This document shows positions 7,614 to 15,230 of a DNA stretch of 64,000 bases, piece by piece. The DNA is from Mycobacterium kyorinense. Its GTDB lineage: Bacteria; Actinomycetota; Actinomycetes; Mycobacteriales; Mycobacteriaceae. The stretch spans positions 62,001 to 126,000 of the forward strand of contig NZ_LQPE01000172.1 of assembly GCF_002101735.1 (NCBI RefSeq), in the 5' to 3' direction. The number at the start of each line of letters is the position of its first letter. Position 1 is the first letter of the stretch. The notes under the pieces are model-generated. The model did not search any database, was not told the origin of the DNA, and saw only the letters and a list, made by a program, of their open reading frames with translations. Position numbers and translations under genes: made by a program.

Positions 7614-7953
7614 GCTAGATTGTTGAAATGCGACACCTGGTTCCACGAGAATCCCATTAGCTCTGCCGAATGCGATCATTGCCGGCCGTGTACGGATCAA
7701 GACAAATGGGTCGTGGATTCGGTCCGAAGTCACCCGCCGGCTGGGACTCGCAGTGCGATGGTCATTGCACCGCCGTGGTCGTCGGCGGGCAATCGTGGAT
7801 CCAGACCAATTCGTCCTCAATATTGTTGCGCGACAACATCGTCGCGGTGCTCATGAGGATAGCCGTAGCCCAGCGCCGCCGTGCAGTGGTGTCGGGATTC
7901 CGAGCGTGTCAGGTGGTTTTCCGCGGCAGGGGTGGTCGCGGGTGTTGCCCACA

Positions 7954-7972
7954 CGTGCCTCGGCGAGGCACG
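7954..7972. repeat. 19-bp near-perfect palindrome in the gene-poor stretch
   Basis: CGTGCCTCG and CGAGGCACG flank a single G. It is not next to a recognised start codon. It may be a transcription stop or a relic of mobile DNA. Confidence 0.4.
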
Positions 7973-8291
7973 GGCGATGTAGCGAAGGCAGGCAAAACGA
8001 GCGCGTTGGCAACAAGGTTAATAAGTGTTGCTACGGCGCCCGATGGGCGTGCCATCACGTTGTGGCGGTAGTCGTACCGGAGAACGAGTTTGAAGCCGTT
8101 GGCGTGCCTGAGGCGCCTGCAACGCCGCCGATCGGCTCAAGCCAACTGTTTCGTGGCGGACCTCGGACAGCCACGCGCACAGCGGGCCGAGGCGCTTGTC
8201 GTATCGCACGCCGATCTGTGCGCTGCCGGTGAGCGGGGTATTGGCTACGTCGGTGCCGACATTTTGCGCCGACAGCATCTGGCCAACATCA

Positions 8292-8316
8292 CCCCCCCCC
8301 CCCCGGCTCGAGCCGG
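8292..8316. repeat. Poly-C run (13) abutting a 14-bp palindrome
   Basis: Thirteen consecutive C residues (8292-8304) run into the perfect palindrome CCGGCTCGAGCCGG (8303-8316). No gene overlaps it. The run is prone to slippage and could also be a sequencing or assembly error. Confidence 0.8.
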
Positions 8317-8352
8317 TTGCCGTGTGCGGGAAAGCGCGAGGACTGACTTAAA

Positions 8353-9570
8353 TTAGTTGGTCCGTTCGTAGTTGACTGGCACCAGAGGTATTGCCGCCAG
8401 CGGGAACAACGCGCATACCGCGAACGCCAGGGGATATCCAGCCGCGGTGATCAGCGCGCCGAACGTTGGCGGTGCAGCTGCTGCCATCACCCGCTGGCAG
8501 GTGTTTTGCGCGCCAAGCGCGCGCCCACTCCAAAACGGTCCGGCGTACTCGGTGATCGCGGTTGCCGCCAACCCGTTGTAGGCCACCGCAATCACCGCCG
8601 CGACGACCATGGCGGCCTCGGCGAGCGGTGAGTCCAGGTGATCATTAAGCGCCAGCACCAGCAGCGCCACGAAGCAGGCAACGGCGATTATCCGCTTCGG
8701 CCGCAACCGCGAATCCACATGATCAGACCAGCGGCCGACCGCGACGCGACCCAACGCTCCGATCAGCTGCGCGACAGTCACCAGCGCACTGGCCGTCGGG
8801 GTCGACCAGTGATGGTCGATGATCAACCAGACCAGCATGAACGTTACCGTCACCGACTGCGGCACCATCAGTAGCGCCGATACCAAGTGGATGCGTCGCA
8901 GCACGTTCGATCCCCGATAGGGGTTCGCCAGCTGCGCCTCGGTGGCGGCCGCCCGTATCGGCCGCGGCGGGTCGGTTAAAAAGGTGAAGCTGGCCAGCGC
9001 GGCCACCGCGCTGGCGATTGCCGGATATAACAACGCGGCGAAAAAACCGTTTTCGACCTCGATCAGCTCGGGCATCGCCACGGCGCCGATCGCAACACCC
9101 AGCGGTTGGGCGGTCTGCCGGATTCCCATCGCCAGACCGCGTTGGTGCGAGGGGAACCAGCCGGACACCAGCCGACCGCCGGCCGTGTTGCAGCTCGCAG
9201 CGGCCATCCCGCCCAGGAACAGCAATGTGCCGATCGCCATCAACGAGTGCAGCGGTGCCGCGGCAAAGGCCGCCACGGCGGTTAACGCCGCGCCCGTAGT
9301 TAGCACCATCCGCTCGCCAAATCGGTCTACCAGGTAACCCCAGGCAACCAGTGTCACCACCATGCCGAAGCTCGGCATCGCCGACAACAGACCGGCTGCT
9401 GTCAGCGAGGTGTGGCGGTCGGTTTGCAACGCCGGGATCAGGAAGACACCGCAGTTGATGAACAGGAAGGCACACGACGTCACCGCCAGCGTGACCGCCA
9501 GCATCAACCACCGTCGCGCCGTGCTAATGGATGTGGCTGGTTCCACGTGCTGGCTCGACACCGGCTTCAT
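8353..9570 (-). CDS. MFS transporter, 12 helices
   Basis: This 405-residue protein has about twelve helices and the MFS inter-helix signature as GYLVDRFGERMVL after helix 2, repeated in degenerate form as GRWSDHVDSRLRPKR after helix 8. N- and C-terminal halves are separated by a hydrophilic loop near residues 200-225. Substrate is unknown; it belongs to the broad MFS_1 group of exporters. It reads away from a 12-bp palindrome at 9581-9592, a likely operator. It is not related closely to the 6195-7481 transporter. Confidence 0.85.
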   Translation of the reverse strand: MKPVSSQHVEPATSISTARRWLMLAVTLAVTSCAFLFINCGVFLIPALQTDRHTSLTAAGLLSAMPSFGMVVTLVAWGYLVDRFGERMVLTTGAALTAVAAFAAAPLHSLMAIGTLLFLGGMAAASCNTAGGRLVSGWFPSHQRGLAMGIRQTAQPLGVAIGAVAMPELIEVENGFFAALLYPAIASAVAALASFTFLTDPPRPIRAAATEAQLANPYRGSNVLRRIHLVSALLMVPQSVTVTFMLVWLIIDHHWSTPTASALVTVAQLIGALGRVAVGRWSDHVDSRLRPKRIIAVACFVALLVLALNDHLDSPLAEAAMVVAAVIAVAYNGLAATAITEYAGPFWSGRALGAQNTCQRVMAAAAPPTFGALITAAGYPLAFAVCALFPLAAIPLVPVNYERTN

Positions 9571-9580
9571 TAAAAACGAA

Positions 9581-9592
9581 CTGACATGTCAG
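9581..9592. promoter_or_regulatory. 12-bp perfect palindrome, candidate operator
   Basis: CTGACATGTCAG is a perfect dyad in the divergent interval between the MFS gene (start 9570) and the small open frame at 9615. Its position directly upstream of both suggests a TetR- or MarR-type repressor site. No such regulator is encoded nearby. Confidence 0.45.
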
Positions 9593-9614
9593 AATGACCA
9601 ACTGGAGGTAAACA

Positions 9615-9737
9615 GTGGTTGAATACCGAATGTTCCGGCCAGTTCCAACATTCGCCGAGAACATTTTGCCGAGTGCAATCGGCGCCGGACATCTCGACGA
9701 CGCTTTGCGGAGCTGTCCGATCCTACTGCTTGACTGA
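9615..9737 (+). CDS. Short open frame with strong ribosome site; possible gene remnant
   Basis: GGAGG lies 6 bases before a GTG that opens a 40-codon frame (starts VVEYRMFRPVPTFAENILP, ends in an in-frame TGA). The strong ribosome site and divergent position from the MFS gene suggest it was the start of a real gene that has since been truncated. I do not recognise the peptide. Confidence 0.3.
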   Translation: MVEYRMFRPVPTFAENILPSAIGAGHLDDALRSCPILLLD

Positions 9738-10181
9738 CAACGGCTCACGCTCCTCCGAAACGTGGAACCGGGAGATGGGACATGCTCCGACCTGGGGACC
9801 TCGAGCGATAACTGCATTTGGAACCCGGCCGATGACTGGCGCTGGTCAACGCGCCCCCGAATCGGAGTTCGTTGCTAAGCGCGGTCAGGGCGGCCTCCGC
9901 GCCAGATCAATGTCACGGATTTGGCGCGACTCAGATCGATATATGCAGCGGCCCGCGCTGATCGTTTGTACCGCAGCGCTATTCGATGGAACGCCACCGG
10001 GCTCGTGTTGCACTGGGCATGATGCGATGCATGAGTGACACATCTGAGCCCTCGGTCTCTTCGGCTTTCGCAGCAACGCTGCCGCCGGTGCTGTGGGGAG
10101 CACGGAGCTTTTAATGAAATCGCTGAGAGGTAAATGAACAGCCCAACTCGGGACAACCGCGGAGTTACACCCGTCGCCCGG

Positions 10182-10529
10182 TCAGTCCTCCGGTTGCAAC
10201 AGCACGTCGGTGTCGAAGCAGCCGTGATCACCGGTGTGGCATGCGCCGCCGACCTGGTCGACCACCAACAGCACGGTGTCGCCGTCGCAGTCCAGGCGCA
10301 CCGAGTGAACGTGCTGGGTGTGGCCCGAGGTGGCGCCCTTGATCCACTGCTCACTCCGCGACCGCGAAAAGTACGTCGCCTCACGGGTTTCCAGCGTCCG
10401 GGCCAGCGCGTCGTCGTCCATCCAGGCGACCATCAACACGTCGCCGCTGCTACGCTCCTGTACGACGGCGGTGACCAGTCCGTCGGCGTTGCGCTTGAGG
10501 CGGGCCGCAATTTCCGGGTCGAGGCTCAT
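10182..10529 (-). CDS. hisI: Phosphoribosyl-AMP cyclohydrolase
   Basis: HisI opens the purine ring of PR-AMP, the third step of histidine synthesis. The 115-residue protein has VLMVAWMDDDALARTLET, then YFSRSRSEQWIKGATSGHTQ, and the metal-binding region DCDGDTVLLVVDQ followed by GGACHTGDHGCF with its cysteines and histidines. It is the monofunctional form; the PRA-PH step (hisE) is encoded elsewhere. The ATG overlaps the hisF stop by 4 bp. It is the last gene of the his operon. Confidence 0.97.
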   Translation of the reverse strand: MSLDPEIAARLKRNADGLVTAVVQERSSGDVLMVAWMDDDALARTLETREATYFSRSRSEQWIKGATSGHTQHVHSVRLDCDGDTVLLVVDQVGGACHTGDHGCFDTDVLLQPED

Positions 10530-11299
10530 CGCACAGTGATCCCCTCGGCGGCCATCGCCGCCTTCACCTGTCCGATGGTCAGCTGCCGGAAGTGAAAGAC
10601 GCTGGCCGCCAATACCGCATCGGCACCGGCCGCCACCGCCGGCGCGAAGTGTTCGGCCGCTCCCGCGCCACCGCTGGCGATCACCGGCACCCTCACCGCC
10701 GCGCGCACCGCCCGCAGCATCGCCAGGTCGAATCCCGCCTGGGTGCCGTCGGCGTCCATCGAATTCAGCAGGATCTCCCCTACTCCCAACTCGGCACCGC
10801 GCACCGCCCATTCGACGGCGTCGATGCCGGTACCGCGCCGCCCGCCGTGCGTGGTGACCTCCCAGCCCGACGGCGTGGGCGGCGAACCGGGCGGTACCGT
10901 GCGGGCGTCCACGGACAACACGATGCATTGCGACCCGAAAGCCTGCGCCATCTCGGCCAGCAGGTCGGGTCGCGCTATCGCGGCGGTGTTGACCGACACT
11001 TTGTCGGCACCGGCCCGCAGCAGCACGTCGACGTCGGCCACCGAACGCACACCGCCGCCGACGGTAAGCGGGATGAATACCTGCTCGGCGGTGCGGCGCA
11101 CCACATCCAGCATGGTGGCCCGCCCTGACGACGACGCCGTCACGTCCAGAAAGGTCAGCTCGTCGGCGCCCTCGGCGTCGTAGGCGGCGGCCAGTTCGAC
11201 GGGATCACCGGCGTCCCGCAGGTTCTCGAAGTTGACACCCTTGACCACTCGGCCGTCGTCGACGTCGAGACAGGGAATCACGCGGACCGCCAAACTCAT
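10526..11299 (-). CDS. hisF: Imidazole glycerol phosphate synthase, cyclase subunit
   Basis: This 257-residue TIM barrel converts PRFAR plus ammonia from HisH to imidazole glycerol phosphate and AICAR. Family motifs are RVIPCLDVDDGRVVKGVNF at the N-terminus (catalytic Asp), LTVGGGVRS, VSVNTAAI, VLSVDAR (second catalytic Asp) and GGRRGTGIDAVEWA. The start overlaps the impA stop by one base (TGATG). HisH is three genes upstream in the same operon. Confidence 0.97.
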   Translation of the reverse strand: MSLAVRVIPCLDVDDGRVVKGVNFENLRDAGDPVELAAAYDAEGADELTFLDVTASSSGRATMLDVVRRTAEQVFIPLTVGGGVRSVADVDVLLRAGADKVSVNTAAIARPDLLAEMAQAFGSQCIVLSVDARTVPPGSPPTPSGWEVTTHGGRRGTGIDAVEWAVRGAELGVGEILLNSMDADGTQAGFDLAMLRAVRAAVRVPVIASGGAGAAEHFAPAVAAGADAVLAASVFHFRQLTIGQVKAAMAAEGITVR

Positions 11300-12099
11300 C
11301 AGTAGTCCTCGGGGTTGCCCGTGCGACGCAGGATTTCGAGCATCTCGGCGTGCACGCCGGGAGCCGCGGCCAACGCTGACCGGGATTGCGGCGTCCACTG
11401 TTCGCCGGCCAGGTTTGTGACAATCCCGCCGGCGGCCCGCACCAGCGCTACCCCGGCGGCGTGGTCCCATACATGGTCGCCGAAACTGATTGCACCGCCC
11501 AGGATTCCGTCGGCGACATAGGCCAGGTCGACGCCGGTGGCACCGTGCATGCGTAACCGCGACGACACCCGGCTCAGGTTCTCCAGGACCGCCAGCCGGT
11601 AGCGGCCCGGAAACCGTCCGCGCGAATCGATGTTGAAGGTGCCGATGCCGATGACCGAGTCGGCCAGCGCGGTGCGCTCCAGCGGCGGCTGCGGCGCACC
11701 ATTTTTCATCAACGGACCGCCCGCGACGGCCGTGTAGCGCTGGCCGGTGAACGGCAGCCAGGTCAGCCCCGCAACCGGATCGCCGTCGTGCAGCAGCCCC
11801 AGCAGGATCGCGGCCAACGGGGATCCGGCCGCGTAGTTGAATGTCCCGTCAATCGGGTCGAGCACCCACACCCAGGGCAAGTCGACGTCCGCGCCGCCGA
11901 ATTCCTCGCCGTGTACCGCGATTCCGGTGGCCTTGGTCAGCGCTTCGACGACCTGTCGCTCGATGGCCAGGTCCACCTTGGTCGCGAAGTCGTCGCCTTT
12001 TTTGCTGACCGCGGAATCGGCGCGATGCCCCTCGAGGAAGGGCTCAGCCGCGGCATCGAGGATCTCCGATGCCTGGGCCACCAGTGCGTCGAGGTCCAT
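11299..12099 (-). CDS. impA: Inositol-monophosphatase family phosphatase in the his operon
   Basis: This 266-residue Mg-dependent phosphatase has the metal motifs GEEFGG, WVLDPIDGTFNYAAG (DPIDGTxN) and FGDHVWDHAAGVALVRAAGG (WDxAAG). The family hydrolyses inositol-1-phosphate, and some actinobacterial members act as histidinol-phosphate phosphatase. Its location between hisA and hisF would fit the second role. However, in M. tuberculosis I recall that Rv3137 was shown to be the histidinol phosphatase, so the substrate here stays open. It starts 5 bases after the hisA stop. Confidence 0.92.
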   Translation of the reverse strand: MDLDALVAQASEILDAAAEPFLEGHRADSAVSKKGDDFATKVDLAIERQVVEALTKATGIAVHGEEFGGADVDLPWVWVLDPIDGTFNYAAGSPLAAILLGLLHDGDPVAGLTWLPFTGQRYTAVAGGPLMKNGAPQPPLERTALADSVIGIGTFNIDSRGRFPGRYRLAVLENLSRVSSRLRMHGATGVDLAYVADGILGGAISFGDHVWDHAAGVALVRAAGGIVTNLAGEQWTPQSRSALAAAPGVHAEMLEILRRTGNPEDY

Positions 12100-12104
12100 C
12101 GCCG

Positions 12105-12833
12105 CTACTCCGCCACCGCGGCCAGAGCCTGAGGCAGGGTGAATCGCCCGGCGTAGAGCGCCTTTCCGACGATGGCCCCCTCGACGCATCCCAAGCCGGC
12201 GATCGCGCGCAGGTCGTCGAGGCTGGACACCCCGCCGGATGCGATCACCGGGGCATCGGTGCGCTCGGTGACGGCCCGCAGCAACTCCAGGTTGGGGCCC
12301 ATCAGTGTGCCGTCCTTGGTGACGTCGGTGACGACGAATCGTGAACATTCTTCGCTGTCAAGACGTTCCAGCACGTCCCAGAGGTCGCCGCCGTCGGTTT
12401 CCCAGCCGCGGCCTCGCAGCCTGTGTTCGCCGTCGACAATCTGGACGTCCAGGCCGACGGCTACCCGCTCGCCGTGCTCGGCGATCGCCGCGGCGCACCA
12501 TCGCGGATTTTCCAGCGCCGCCGTGCCGAGGTTGACCCGCGCGCAGCCCGTTGCCAGCGCGGCGGCCAGCGAGTCGTCGTCGCGAATCCCGCCGGACAGT
12601 TCGACGTTGACGTCGAGCTTGCCGACCACCTCGGCGAGCAGTTCGCGGTTGGAGCCGCGGCCGAACGCCGCGTCGAGATCGACGAGGTGTACCCATTCGG
12701 CGCCGTCATGCTGCCAGCCCAGCGCGGCATCAAGCGCCGAGCCGTACTCGGTCTCGCTGCCGGCGCGTCCCTGCACCAGTCGCACCGCACGCCCGTCGAC
12801 CACATCGACGGCGGGCAACAAAATCAACGCCAT
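12105..12833 (-). CDS. hisA: Bifunctional ProFAR isomerase / PRA isomerase (PriA)
   Basis: This 242-residue TIM barrel isomerises ProFAR in histidine synthesis and, in actinobacteria, also phosphoribosylanthranilate in tryptophan synthesis. The residues I recall as important in M. tuberculosis PriA (Asp11, Arg19, Arg143, Trp145, Asp175) all occur shifted by one: Asp10 in PAVDVVDGR, Arg18, Arg142 and Trp144 in GRGWETD, and Asp174 in TDVTKDGT. No trpF is present among the trp genes seen here, which fits dual function. It starts 2 bases after the hisH stop. Confidence 0.97.
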   Translation of the reverse strand: MALILLPAVDVVDGRAVRLVQGRAGSETEYGSALDAALGWQHDGAEWVHLVDLDAAFGRGSNRELLAEVVGKLDVNVELSGGIRDDDSLAAALATGCARVNLGTAALENPRWCAAAIAEHGERVAVGLDVQIVDGEHRLRGRGWETDGGDLWDVLERLDSEECSRFVVTDVTKDGTLMGPNLELLRAVTERTDAPVIASGGVSSLDDLRAIAGLGCVEGAIVGKALYAGRFTLPQALAAVAE

Positions 12834-12835
12834 AA

Positions 12836-13450
12836 CTAAAGCCCCTCAACCCAATTGCTCAATACGGCAGCCCCGGCATCCCCACTCTTCTCCGGGTGGA
12901 ACTGCGTGGCCGCCAACGGTCCGTCCTCCACCGCGGCCAGAAAAGGCACCTGATGGGTGGCCCACGTCAGTAGCGCGTCCGGTCCGCCCTCCCAGCGCTG
13001 CGCAGCATAGGAGTGCACGAAATAGAAACGCGTATCGGTACTGAGGCCTTTGAACAACGCCGTGCCCGGCGCGGCCTCTACGACATTCCAGCCCATGTGC
13101 GGAACCACCGGCGCGTCGATCCGGGTGACGGCGCCGGGCCACTGCCCGCAGCCGACCGACTCCAACCCGAACTCGACGCCGCGCGCGAACAGGATCTGCA
13201 TCCCGACACAGACACCCAGCACCGGCCGGCCGGCGGCGACACGTTCGGCGATGACCCGCTCACCGCCAATCCCTCGTAGCCCGGTCATGCACGCCTCGAA
13301 AGCGCCTACTCCCGGGACGAACAGGCCGTCGGCCGCGGCCGCGGCACCCAGATCACTGGTGACCTCCACCGCGGCGCCGACCCGCTGGAGCGCACGCTGC
13401 GCGGATCGCAGGTTGCCCGAGCCGTAGTCAAGGACGACAACCGACTTCAC
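12836..13450 (-). CDS. hisH: Imidazole glycerol phosphate synthase, glutamine amidotransferase subunit
   Basis: HisH releases ammonia from glutamine for HisF. The 204-residue class I amidotransferase shows the nucleophile elbow GVCVGMQ with Cys81 and the FHPEKSG motif with His185 and Glu187, plus DYGSGNLRS at the N-terminus and VPHMGWN. Its start overlaps the hisB stop by 4 bp. The gene order hisB-hisH-hisA is the usual actinobacterial one. Confidence 0.97.
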   Translation of the reverse strand: MKSVVVLDYGSGNLRSAQRALQRVGAAVEVTSDLGAAAAADGLFVPGVGAFEACMTGLRGIGGERVIAERVAAGRPVLGVCVGMQILFARGVEFGLESVGCGQWPGAVTRIDAPVVPHMGWNVVEAAPGTALFKGLSTDTRFYFVHSYAAQRWEGGPDALLTWATHQVPFLAAVEDGPLAATQFHPEKSGDAGAAVLSNWVEGL

Positions 13451-14070
13451 AGCGTGCCTTTTGTGGACGGCACACCCGCCACCCGCGAATCCAGTTCGAC
13501 GGCCTGGCGCAACGCTCGTGCGACGGCCTTGTACTCGGCTTCGGTGATGTGGTGCGGGTCGCGGCCGTACAGCACGCGCACATGCAGCGCGATGCGGGCG
13601 TTGTTGGCCAGCGTCTCGAAGACGTGCCGGTTGACGACCGTGTGGTATGGCACGGTGTTGCCGGCAATGGTGAAGTGGCGCAGGTGATCCGGCTCGCCGG
13701 TGTGCACGCAGTACGGCCGCCCGGACACGTCGACGATAGCGTGCGCCAGCGCTTCGTCCATCGGGATGAAGGCGTCGCCGAACCGGCGGATGCCCTTCTT
13801 GTCGCCCAGCGCCTGCCCCAGCGCCTGCCCGAGCACGATCGCGGTGTCCTCGATCGTGTGGTGCGCTTCGATCTCGACATCGCCCTTGGCGCGCACGCTC
13901 AAGTCGAAGCTCGCATGGCTGCCGAGCGCGGTCAGCATGTGGTCGTAGAACGGGATACCGGTGTCGATCTCAACCTGGCCGGTGCCGTCGAGGTCGAGTT
14001 CGACGACGATGTCGGATTCCTTGGTACTGCGTTCGACTCGCGCGTGACGACTCATGACGCTCCTACTCAT
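13447..14070 (-). CDS. hisB: Imidazoleglycerol-phosphate dehydratase
   Basis: This Mn-dependent enzyme removes water from imidazole glycerol phosphate. The two metal-binding histidine motifs are EAHHTIEDTAI and YGRDPHHITEAEYKA, and the start region shows DIVVELDLDGTG and PFYDHMLTALGSH. It is the monofunctional form. The ATG at 14070 overlaps hisC by 4 bp; a second ATG at 14055 has the better ribosome site (AGGAG, 4 bases away) and may be the real start, giving 202 rather than 207 residues. Confidence 0.95.
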   Translation of the reverse strand: MSRSVMSRHARVERSTKESDIVVELDLDGTGQVEIDTGIPFYDHMLTALGSHASFDLSVRAKGDVEIEAHHTIEDTAIVLGQALGQALGDKKGIRRFGDAFIPMDEALAHAIVDVSGRPYCVHTGEPDHLRHFTIAGNTVPYHTVVNRHVFETLANNARIALHVRVLYGRDPHHITEAEYKAVARALRQAVELDSRVAGVPSTKGTL

Positions 14071-15230
14071 TGGTGACGACCCGCTGCACCCGGCTTCGCC
14101 GCGCTTGCGATCGTCACGAAAGCTTGGGCGAGTTCAGTGGCAGCGATCTGCGCGCTGGCCTGTAAGAAGATGTCGTTCTCATCGGCCAGTCCGGTGGTCA
14201 CTCGCAGGTATCCGGGGATGCCGACGTCGCGGATCAGGACGCCTGCATCGAGGTAGCGCTGCCAGGCCGTCGGCGCATCGGCGAACCGGCCGAACAGCAC
14301 GAAGTTGGCGTCGCTCGGGACAACCCGAAAACCCATGTCGCTCAATGCCGCTGACACTCGTTCGCGTTCGGCGATCAGCGTGGCGACGCTGCCCAGCGTG
14401 TCGTCGGCGTGCCGGAGCGCGGCGCGGGCGGCGGCCTGGGTGATCGACGACAAGTGGTAGGGCAACCGCACCAGCAGCATCGCGTCGATCACCGCCGGGG
14501 TGGCGATCAGGTAGCCCAGCCTGCCGCCGGCGAACGCGAACGCCTTGCTCATCGTTCGGGTGACGATCAGCTTGGTCGGGTATTCATGGACGAGCTCGAC
14601 TGCGCTGGGCCGCGACGAGAATTCGCCGTAGGCCTCGTCCAGTATCAGGATGCCCGGTGTCACATCCAGCAGCCGGCGCAAATCCGGCAACGAAACACTT
14701 TGCCCGGACGGGTTATTGGGGCTGGCGACGAACACCACGTCGGGCCGCCGCTCGGTGACCGCCGCGACGGCGGCCTCGACGTCGAGGCTGAAGTCCTCGG
14801 CACGTACCGTCTGGATCCATTCCGTGCGGGTGCCGTCGGCGATGATCGGGTGCATCGAATACGACGGGACGAACCCGATCGCGCTGCGGCCCGGGCCGCC
14901 GAACGCCTGCAGTAGTTGCTGCAGGATTTCGTTGGAACCGTTGGCGGCCCAGAGGTTTTCGACACCGAGCTCGATCCCGGTCTGGGTGGTCAAATACGCA
15001 GCCAGGTCAGCGCGCAGGGCTACTGCGTCGCGGTCGGGGTAGCGGTGTAAGTCGGCGGCGGCGTCGCGCACCGATGCGACGACGTCGTCGACCAGCGCCT
15101 GGGTGGGCGGGTGCGGGTTCTCATTGGTGTTGAGCCGCACCGGGACCGCCAATTGTGGTGCACCGTATGGTGATTTGCCGCGCAGGTCATCGCGCAGCGG
15201 CAGCTGCTCGAGCGACGGGTGGTCGGTCAT
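14067..15230 (-). CDS. hisC: Histidinol-phosphate aminotransferase
   Basis: This 387-residue fold-type I PLP enzyme transfers the amino group from glutamate to imidazole acetol phosphate. Motifs include RLNTNENPHPP, ENLWAANGSNEILQQLLQA, FVASPNNPSGQSVSLPDL, LILDEAYGEF, and the PLP lysine in TRTMSKAFAFAGGRLGYL. The ATG at 15230 overlaps the hisD stop by 4 bp and gives the N-terminus expected for HisC; the open frame extends further upstream inside hisD in another frame. Confidence 0.97.
   Translation of the reverse strand: MTDHPSLEQLPLRDDLRGKSPYGAPQLAVPVRLNTNENPHPPTQALVDDVVASVRDAAADLHRYPDRDAVALRADLAAYLTTQTGIELGVENLWAANGSNEILQQLLQAFGGPGRSAIGFVPSYSMHPIIADGTRTEWIQTVRAEDFSLDVEAAVAAVTERRPDVVFVASPNNPSGQSVSLPDLRRLLDVTPGILILDEAYGEFSSRPSAVELVHEYPTKLIVTRTMSKAFAFAGGRLGYLIATPAVIDAMLLVRLPYHLSSITQAAARAALRHADDTLGSVATLIAERERVSAALSDMGFRVVPSDANFVLFGRFADAPTAWQRYLDAGVLIRDVGIPGYLRVTTGLADENDIFLQASAQIAATELAQAFVTIASAAKPGAAGRHQ

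Larger units (their letters stand above)
7482..8352. other. 871-bp stretch with no supportable gene
   Basis: All frames are broken or give proteins with no recognisable features and no ribosome site. It contains a possible insertion-sequence end near 7561-7613, a 19-bp near-palindrome at 7954-7972, and a run of thirteen C at 8292-8304 next to the palindrome CCGGCTCGAGCCGG. The region looks like decayed mobile or accessory DNA between two transporters. Confidence 0.6.
9571..10181. other. 611-bp stretch without a confident gene
   Basis: The segment between the second MFS gene and hisI holds the palindrome at 9581-9592 and a 40-codon open frame with a good ribosome site (9615-9737). The rest shows no conserved protein in any frame. 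In M. tuberculosis I recall chaA occupying the position between hisI and bcpB; nothing resembling it is visible here. Confidence 0.55.

Noticed and set aside
7670..8232. Overlapping open frames in the gene-poor stretch
   Set aside because: No ribosome site, no membrane or domain pattern and skewed composition; treated as non-coding or decayed.
9619..10038. 139-codon plus-strand frame after the second MFS gene
   Set aside because: It has no recognisable motif and is out of frame with the better ribosome site at 9615; probably chance.
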